DNA of 64,000 nt from Bacteroidetes oral taxon 274 str. F0058 (GTDB taxonomy: Bacteria > Bacteroidota > Bacteroidia > Bacteroidales > Paludibacteraceae): positions 446,726-510,725 of the forward strand of contig GG774889.1 in the NCBI GenBank assembly GCA_000163695.1, given 5' to 3'. Below the pieces are notes generated by a model that had not been told where the DNA came from, made no database searches, and saw nothing but the letters and a program-made list of their open reading frames with translations. This document shows positions 58,848-64,000 of this stretch, piece after piece. Every line of letters starts with the position of its first letter. Position 1 is the first letter of the stretch. A program made the translations under genes and the position numbers.

Positions 58848-60629
58848 ATGGAAAAATACTCTGTAACCGATTGGCTGCCTACTACTCGTCGCGAGATGCA
58901 ACTTCGCGGGTGGGATAGTGTCGATGTGGTGCTTTTTTCGGGCGATGCTTATGTAGACCATCCTTCGTTTGGAGGTGCCGTCATAGGGCGTGTCATGGAA
59001 GCTGCCGGCGTGCGTGTGGCGATAGTGCCACAGCCCAATTGGCGAGACGACCTTCGCGATTTCAAGAAAATGGGACAGCCCAATATGTTTTTTGCCGTAT
59101 CGGCAGGATGTATGGATTCTAAGGTCAATCACTATACAGCCAATCGACGCCTGCGTAGCAACGACGCTTATACGCCCAATAATGTTGCAGGCTTTCGCCC
59201 CGACAATGCCACCATTGTATATTGCAATATACTAAAAAAACTCTATCCGAATACTCCCATCATCATCGGAGGTATAGAGGCTTCGCTCCGACGTCTGTCG
59301 CACTACGACTATTGGGACGACTGTCTGTATCCCTCCATTCTCGAAAGTTCGAAAGCCGATATATTGGTATATGGTATGGGCGAGAAGACCATCGGTCGTA
59401 TAGTGGAGATATTTAGAAATGGCGGTGGAGTGGAGCAGTGTTGTAGTCTCGGACAAGTCGGATATATTGCCGATAAGATGCCCGAAGGCGATGATTTCTT
59501 AAAATTGTTCTCGTTCGAGGAATGCAGACGCGACAAACGTAAGTCGGCATCGAATTTCCGCATATTTGAAGAAGAGTCTAATAAGTTCTACGCCAAAACA
59601 CTTGTGCAACCGACGGCGAAAAGGTTCGTTGTGATAAATCCTCCCAATGAGCCTATGACCACAGAGGAGCTCGACAGCATATATGCATTGCCTTTTATGC
59701 GTATGCCGCATCCGAAATACAGGGGTAAAACTATTGCTGCCTACGAGATGATAAAACACTCGATAAACACTCATAGAGGCTGTTTCGGAGGGTGCTCCTT
59801 CTGCACCATCTCGGCACATCAGGGCAAATTTGTGGTATCGCGGTCGGAAGAAAGCATTCTGGAAGAGGTCAAAAAAGTGTCGCAGCTGCCCGACTTCAAA
59901 GGGTATATCAGCGACCTTGGCGGTCCTTCGGCGAATATGTATCGCCTGCGAGGCAAGAACTTCGACATCTGTCGCCGTTGTCCGCGAGCCTCGTGTGTTT
60001 TTCCCAATGTTTGCCGAAATCTCAATGTAGACCATCGCCCGATGCTCGAACTATACGGCAAAGTAGACGCTTTGACGGGTGTTAAAAAGAGCGTTATCAG
60101 CAGTGGCGTCCGATACGATATATTGCTACACAAGACAGGCGACGATGCTATCGACGGTAGTTTGCAGGCTTATACCGAAGAGTTGATAAAAAATCACGTA
60201 TCGGGCAGACTCAAGGTGGCTCCCGAGCACACCTCGCAGCGTGTACTTAGCGCTATCCGCAAACCTTCGTTCGATACTTTCATACGTTTCAACCGTATAT
60301 TCGATACCGTCAATGCTAAATACTCACTCAATCAGCAGATTATACCTTATTTTATATCGAGTCTGCCATACTGTACGGTAGATGATATGAAAGAGCTTAT
60401 GCTGGCAACCAAGCGTCTGAATTTCAGGCTCGAACAAGTGCAAGACTTTACCCCTACACCTATGACACTTGCAACGGAGATATATTACACAGGCATAGAC
60501 CCGTATACTATGGAAAAGGTTTTCGTGGCACGTACAGTCCGTGAAAAAAACGAGCAGAAAATGTTTTTCTTTTATTATAAAAAAGATGTAAAACAGCAGA
60601 TAGATAAAGTGTTGAGACACAGAAAATAA
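58848..60629 (+). CDS. ygiQ: YgiQ-family radical SAM protein
   Basis: This is 593 aa. The N-terminal domain starts YSVTDWLPTTRREMQLRGWD and includes IVYCNILKKLYPNTPIIIGG and GGIEASLRRLSHYDYWDD, diagnostic of YgiQ. The radical SAM cluster is CFGGCSFC (about residue 310) in HRGCFGGCSFCTISAHQG. A second Cys set (CRRCPRASCVFPNVC) may hold another cluster. The reaction is unknown. It is shorter than the E. coli protein because the C-terminal tail is missing. Confidence 0.94.
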   Translation: MEKYSVTDWLPTTRREMQLRGWDSVDVVLFSGDAYVDHPSFGGAVIGRVMEAAGVRVAIVPQPNWRDDLRDFKKMGQPNMFFAVSAGCMDSKVNHYTANRRLRSNDAYTPNNVAGFRPDNATIVYCNILKKLYPNTPIIIGGIEASLRRLSHYDYWDDCLYPSILESSKADILVYGMGEKTIGRIVEIFRNGGGVEQCCSLGQVGYIADKMPEGDDFLKLFSFEECRRDKRKSASNFRIFEEESNKFYAKTLVQPTAKRFVVINPPNEPMTTEELDSIYALPFMRMPHPKYRGKTIAAYEMIKHSINTHRGCFGGCSFCTISAHQGKFVVSRSEESILEEVKKVSQLPDFKGYISDLGGPSANMYRLRGKNFDICRRCPRASCVFPNVCRNLNVDHRPMLELYGKVDALTGVKKSVISSGVRYDILLHKTGDDAIDGSLQAYTEELIKNHVSGRLKVAPEHTSQRVLSAIRKPSFDTFIRFNRIFDTVNAKYSLNQQIIPYFISSLPYCTVDDMKELMLATKRLNFRLEQVQDFTPTPMTLATEIYYTGIDPYTMEKVFVARTVREKNEQKMFFFYYKKDVKQQIDKVLRHRK

Positions 60630-60631
60630 AA

Positions 60632-60659
60632 AACTCCCCCGTATCGCTACGAAGAAGTT
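60632..60659 (-). terminator. Terminator of rpsT, G-U-rich stem with GCGA tetraloop
   Basis: On the minus strand a 12-bp stem with three G-U pairs closes a GCGA loop and is followed by TTTTTTATTTT. On the plus strand the same bases give C-A mismatches, so the hairpin works in one direction only. Confidence 0.75.
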
Positions 60660-60695
60660 CCGTATTAATATATAACAAATATGAAAAATTTAAAT

Positions 60696-60950
60696 TTATC
60701 CCAATTTATTTACATGTTTTGTCAGTTTCGATTTTAGGTTACCTGCCTTATTTTTGTGAATGATATTGCGTTTGGCAAGTTTATCGAGCATCGCAACCAC
60801 TTTTGGTAAAAATTCGGCAGCAACGGTCTTTTCTGTTGTGGCACGCAACTTTCTTACTGCATTACGAGCTGTCTTTGCATAATATCTGTTATGCAATTTT
60901 TTTCTTTGAATCTGACGAATTCTTTTGATAGATGATTTATGATTTGCCAT
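60696..60950 (-). CDS. rpsT: 30S ribosomal protein S20
   Basis: This is 84 aa, basic and helical: ANHKSSIKRIRQIQRKKLHN, then RNAVRKLRATTEKTVAAEFL, and the final KAGNLKSKLTKHVNKLG. It binds 16S rRNA early in assembly. It lies 33 bp after tRNA-Glu on the same strand, and one promoter upstream of the tRNA probably serves both. Confidence 0.97.
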   Translation of the reverse strand: MANHKSSIKRIRQIQRKKLHNRYYAKTARNAVRKLRATTEKTVAAEFLPKVVAMLDKLAKRNIIHKNKAGNLKSKLTKHVNKLG

Positions 60951-60983
60951 TTTTTCTAAAACAAATTTTATCGTTAAATATTG

Positions 60984-61056
60984 TAGCCCATAGGGGAATC
61001 GAACCCCTCTTTCCAGAATGAAAATCTGGCGTCCTGAACCGATAGACGAATGGGCC
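60984..61056 (-). tRNA. tRNA-Glu (TTC)
   Basis: This is 73 nt on the minus strand. The acceptor GGCCCAT pairs with ATGGGCT (first pair G-T) and the discriminator is A. The anticodon arm is CCAGA-TTTTCAT-TCTGG with anticodon TTC, and the T arm AGGGG-TTCGATT-CCCCT is perfect. CCA is not encoded. Confidence 0.95.
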
Positions 61057-61093
61057 TTATTGGAACTTTTTAGCTAAGTTTCAAATCGGACTG

Positions 61094-61123
61094 CAAAGGT
61101 AATACATTTTTTTTAACCGACAA
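61094..61123 (-). promoter_or_regulatory. Promoter of tRNA-Glu-rpsT
   Basis: On the minus strand TTG (61121-61123), 19 nt, TACCTTTG (61094-61101). Transcription would start about 30 nt before the tRNA. Confidence 0.75.
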
Positions 61124-61205
61124 CATTTCCGTATACAAAAAAACGATTTTTTTTGATATTTGCTGTTAATGGTGTGATTATGAGTTTATTGCGTACGATG
61201 TGTGT

Positions 61206-62738
61206 TTAGTGGCTGCGTGCCCGTTTGATAAATATATTGTACAATGCTCCGAACAGATACTGTATGTCTGTTTTCAGCGGCGACTTCAGATAGCGGTCGA
61301 TATATCTCTCTTCGGAGCGGTAGAAGTCCTCGTCGCTTTTGGGCATATCGTAGTACATAGGCGGTATCAGACCGGGTTTCACCTTTATGCGTTTGTCTTG
61401 CAGATACTTCGGATAAGTTTTGAAATTAGCCATACTTACCGGGCGTACGCCTACGAGTTTTAGGTCGCCTTTGACCAGATTCCATATCATCGGCAGTTCG
61501 TCTATCCAGAATTTACGGAAAATCCTTCCCCAGCCCGTTATACGCATATCGTTCTTTATCTTGCCGATATCGTCTGTGCCTGATTTTCTGTACATATAGC
61601 TCTGTATGTATTCGGCATAAGGGTACATTGTGCGCATTTTGTATATCGGTCTTATTTCGCCGTTTTTACATACACGTGGCAGTTTTATGATTACTCCGTA
61701 GCGTTTGTGTACAAGATATTTAGGGTTCGATTTGCGGCGAGCCACTACCCAGTTGAGAGTGTCGGTTTTGCCTTCAGCAATCACCTCAAAACCACAGTAA
61801 TACAGTCTGCCGAGTATCTCTGTGTGAGAGAAGTAGCGGTTTTTACCCTTGGTGATATCGAAGTAGAGTCTGCTGGTAAGTGCTATTTTGGGGAGTATGC
61901 GTTTGGTGAAAAACGCTGCTACCTGTACGATGTTACGTATAATCGGCGGATATTTTTTATTGATATATTCTCGTAGCTGATATATCGATTCGTAGCAGAT
62001 ACACCATAACCCGCCGTCGGGTAGTTTTTCGTTTACTTTGTTGAAAATAATGTTGATACCTCGTATCGAATTGAGTTTAGCCAGATTAACCAATGCACTG
62101 TAACGATATTGGCGTATGGTGTTGAAATTGAAATGGGTAGTAGAGGCGAAAAGCCTTGTGTTAGACGACCTAAGGTCTATGTGTTGTTCGATAAAATCGA
62201 GAGACCCGCTGTCTGTGTATGTTTTTATCTCGTTGCGTATATCTTCGAGTTCGTCGGAGTCTATTTCTTTACTTTTTTTCAGTACTTCTGCCGATTGTCG
62301 ATGTTCGACCTGCGGCAACTCTTCGTCCATATTGGTGGCATAGCGATAGAATTGGTATGTAAGTATGATTGTATAGCTTATGATAAACATTATCAATATC
62401 ATAGAGGTTATCACATATAACGATACGTTTTTGAAGATACTTGCAAAGTGCTCTATGCCAATATAAAACGTAGCCAGTACAGTAAGCGATACTATCAGTA
62501 CTATACCTAACTCTTTGAGAAACCTATATCTCTTGCGGGGACGGTAACGTTGAAAAAAATATGCCACCACCAACCAATATCCGAGTGTGCCGCCAAAGAC
62601 GTATATGTAGTTTATTATGGAGTATTTTTCCGCCGATACTCGCCAGATAAGCAATATGGATAATGTTATTATCCAAGCTATTACGTCTATCGCTATTTTG
62701 TATGGATTTGGCTTATAAAATAATCTGTTCGAGTTCAT
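61206..62738 (-). CDS. Polyprenyl-phosphate sugar-phosphate transferase, unusual layout
   Basis: This is 510 aa from ATG 62738; the longer frame to 62888 runs through the promoter. Four membrane helices lie in about residues 10-150 (IAWIITLSILLIWRV; LGYWLVVAYFF; ELGIVLIVSLTVLATFYIG). The C-terminal Bac_transf domain is clear: YKMRTMYPYAEY, WIDELPMIWNLVKGDLKLVG, VRPVS, then VKPGLIPPMY. The middle (about 220-350) ends with SHTEILGRLYYCGFEVIAEG, like the last part of a SAM-methyltransferase-type domain, and the usual membrane hairpin before the transferase is absent. It primes a surface polysaccharide by moving a sugar phosphate to undecaprenyl phosphate. Confidence 0.85.
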   Translation of the reverse strand: MNSNRLFYKPNPYKIAIDVIAWIITLSILLIWRVSAEKYSIINYIYVFGGTLGYWLVVAYFFQRYRPRKRYRFLKELGIVLIVSLTVLATFYIGIEHFASIFKNVSLYVITSMILIMFIISYTIILTYQFYRYATNMDEELPQVEHRQSAEVLKKSKEIDSDELEDIRNEIKTYTDSGSLDFIEQHIDLRSSNTRLFASTTHFNFNTIRQYRYSALVNLAKLNSIRGINIIFNKVNEKLPDGGLWCICYESIYQLREYINKKYPPIIRNIVQVAAFFTKRILPKIALTSRLYFDITKGKNRYFSHTEILGRLYYCGFEVIAEGKTDTLNWVVARRKSNPKYLVHKRYGVIIKLPRVCKNGEIRPIYKMRTMYPYAEYIQSYMYRKSGTDDIGKIKNDMRITGWGRIFRKFWIDELPMIWNLVKGDLKLVGVRPVSMANFKTYPKYLQDKRIKVKPGLIPPMYYDMPKSDEDFYRSEERYIDRYLKSPLKTDIQYLFGALYNIFIKRARSH

Positions 62739-62777
62739 TATCGTTGTGCTACGATAGTAGTATTTTGTTTTAAATTG

Positions 62778-62785
62778 CAAAAGTA
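62778..62785 (-). promoter_or_regulatory. -7 element of the sugar-transferase gene
   Basis: On the minus strand TACTTTTG, about 40 nt before ATG 62738. It lies back to back with the parE promoter. Confidence 0.6.
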
Positions 62786-62811
62786 ATAGTTTTTTGTTGT
62801 ATGGAGAAATA

Positions 62812-62841
62812 TTTGTTTGTCGATAAAAAATATTAATTTTG
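62812..62841 (+). promoter_or_regulatory. Promoter of parE
   Basis: TTTG (62812-62815), 18 nt, TAATTTTG (62834-62841), about 57 nt before ATG 62898. Confidence 0.7.
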
Positions 62842-62897
62842 TAATATGTAATGAGGAAATATAACTCGTTGATTTGTACGAAAAGCATATAAAGTAA

Positions 62898-64000
62898 ATG
62901 ACTGAAGACAGCAATTTATTGGGACAAAGCGGCGAAAACTCGGAAGTTGAGATAGTTCATCTCGAGGGCTTGAAGCATGTCCGCAAACGTCCGGGTATGT
63001 ATATCGGTAAATTGGGCGATGGCTCGTCGCCCGACGACGGTATATATGTCTTAATCAAAGAGGTGATAGACAACTCGATAGACGAGTTCCGAAACGGTTT
63101 TGGTGCGACGATAGATATTACTCTGGAAGACAATACTGTACGGGTACGCGACTATGGTCGCGGCATATCGCAAGAATCGATGATAAAGGCTGTCTCCGTG
63201 ATGAATACGAGCGGTAAATACACATCGTCGGGGTATAAGAAGAGTGTCGGTCTCAACGGAGTGGGTACCAAAGCGGTAAATGCCCTTTCGGAGCGATTCA
63301 TTATACGGTCTTACCGCGAGGGTACGGTCAAGAGTGCCGTGTTCGAAAAAGGTGTTCTGGTAGAGGAAACTCCAGCGGAGGCTACTGCCGAAAAGTCGGG
63401 TACGGAGGTAATATTCAAACCGGACAACGACGCCGATATTTTTGGTAATTTCGCATACAGAGAGGAATTTGTGGTGTCGATGATAAAAAACTACTGCTAC
63501 CTCAATATGGGTTTGACCATAGACTTCAACGGTAGTAAAATGACTTCGCAAAACGGGCTGCTCGACCTGCTCGACGAAAACATAACATCCGACCCGCTAT
63601 ACCCGATAGTACACCTCAAGGGCGAAGATATAGAGATAGTATTCACACATACCAATCAGTACGGCGAGGAGTACTATTCGTTTGTAAACGGACAACATAC
63701 GATACAGGGCGGTACGCACCAAAGTGCTTTCCGCGAGTATTTCGGTAAGAGTATCAGAGACTTTTACGGTAAAAATATGGAATATGCCGATATACGTATG
63801 GGGCTTGTGGCGGCTATATCCGTGTCGCTCCAAGACCCTGTATTCGAGAGCCAAACCAAGATAAAACTCGGTTCTACGAAAGTAGACCCCAATGACCCGA
63901 ACAGTATGACGGTGCAGAAGTTTATCGGTGATTTTGTGGTGAAAGAAATAGACCGATACCTGCATATAAATCACGATGTTGCGGAGATTTTACAGAAAAA
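62898..64000 (+). CDS. parE: Type IIA topoisomerase subunit B, ParE-like, cut by window edge
   Basis: The first 367 codons are present. The GHKL ATPase is complete: IVHLEGLKHVRKRPGMYIGK, LIKEVIDNSIDEF, VRVRDYGRGI, MNTSGKYTSSGYKKSVGLNG then VGTKAVNALS. The transducer domain follows with YSFVNGQHTIQGGTHQSAF and DPVFESQTKIKLGS, which keeps the QTK loop. The insert SSPDDGIYVLIKEV and the sequence NGVGTKAVNALS are closer to the ParE branch of Bacteroidota than to GyrB; parC would be expected downstream. It separates linked daughter chromosomes. Confidence 0.88.
   Translation, partial: MTEDSNLLGQSGENSEVEIVHLEGLKHVRKRPGMYIGKLGDGSSPDDGIYVLIKEVIDNSIDEFRNGFGATIDITLEDNTVRVRDYGRGISQESMIKAVSVMNTSGKYTSSGYKKSVGLNGVGTKAVNALSERFIIRSYREGTVKSAVFEKGVLVEETPAEATAEKSGTEVIFKPDNDADIFGNFAYREEFVVSMIKNYCYLNMGLTIDFNGSKMTSQNGLLDLLDENITSDPLYPIVHLKGEDIEIVFTHTNQYGEEYYSFVNGQHTIQGGTHQSAFREYFGKSIRDFYGKNMEYADIRMGLVAAISVSLQDPVFESQTKIKLGSTKVDPNDPNSMTVQKFIGDFVVKEIDRYLHINHDVAEILQK

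Overview
The window looks like a chromosomal segment of a host-associated, probably anaerobic Bacteroidales (Bacteroidota) bacterium. Several transcription starts carry the Bacteroidota promoter (-33 TTTG or TTG, about 19-21 nt, then TAnnTTTG). Gene families typical of that phylum are present: TonB-dependent receptor plus DUF4374, DUF4836, lipocalin-like lipoproteins, and FrdCAB with a single cytochrome b subunit. Metabolic genes suggest amino-acid fermentation: aspartate ammonia-lyase next to fumarate reductase, a partial lysine-fermentation cluster (kce, kal, atoD-like), a C69 dipeptidase and a large M16 peptidase. Species cannot be fixed from sequence reading alone.

Layout. 1-7.5 kb is mostly core: a tandem lipoprotein pair, then lipoprotein-adk-obg-pabA-pabB-pabC, then a DUF438/PAS regulator closed by a strong terminator. 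7.5-18.5 kb is a patchwork: SAM methyltransferases, a KilA-N protein, a VOC protein, an SDR, a pair of ABC half-transporters, and several copies and scars of a REP-associated tyrosine transposase (RAYT). 18.5-24.85 kb is an A+T-rich island bounded by 36-bp direct repeats. It holds toxin and transposase debris plus a row of actual or likely immunity genes (ankyrin, SUKH-like with a nonsense codon, Imm63-like, unknowns). 25-38 kb has a TetR-controlled MMPL/RND exporter, and further on a LolA-like protein and a DUF1302-like barrel that probably work with it. Between them lie an iron-type TonB receptor with DUF4374, an ATC-hydrolase family gene set among RAYT scars, a C69 peptidase and a nitroreductase. 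38-64 kb is largely core: CDF transporter, methyltransferase, M16 peptidase, aspA, rfbD, folP, DUF4836, frdCAB, lysine-fermentation genes, radA, pyrKD, ygiQ, tRNA-Glu-rpsT, a polysaccharide-priming sugar transferase and the start of parE.

Two themes stand out. First, a dispersed G/C-skewed repeat (G-rich strand like TTGGGTGTTAGGTATTGGG) sits at gene ends between 11 and 37 kb, often as inverted arms. Three times it is read through as a Pro/Lys/Thr/Asn-rich C-terminal tail. It occurs in the same region as RAYT genes and as other palindromic REP-like elements, one of them inserted in frame in the RAYT itself. Second, accessory genes repeatedly lie between fragments of neighbouring genes (RAYT, ABC-transporter tail, methyltransferase head or tail), which suggests repeated insertion or duplication. 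The immunity-gene island is the largest case and the best candidate for an uncharacterised system.

Folate genes are split between pabABC and folP. Pyrimidine genes pyrK and pyrD are adjacent. AspA and FrdCAB together would turn aspartate into succinate by fumarate respiration.
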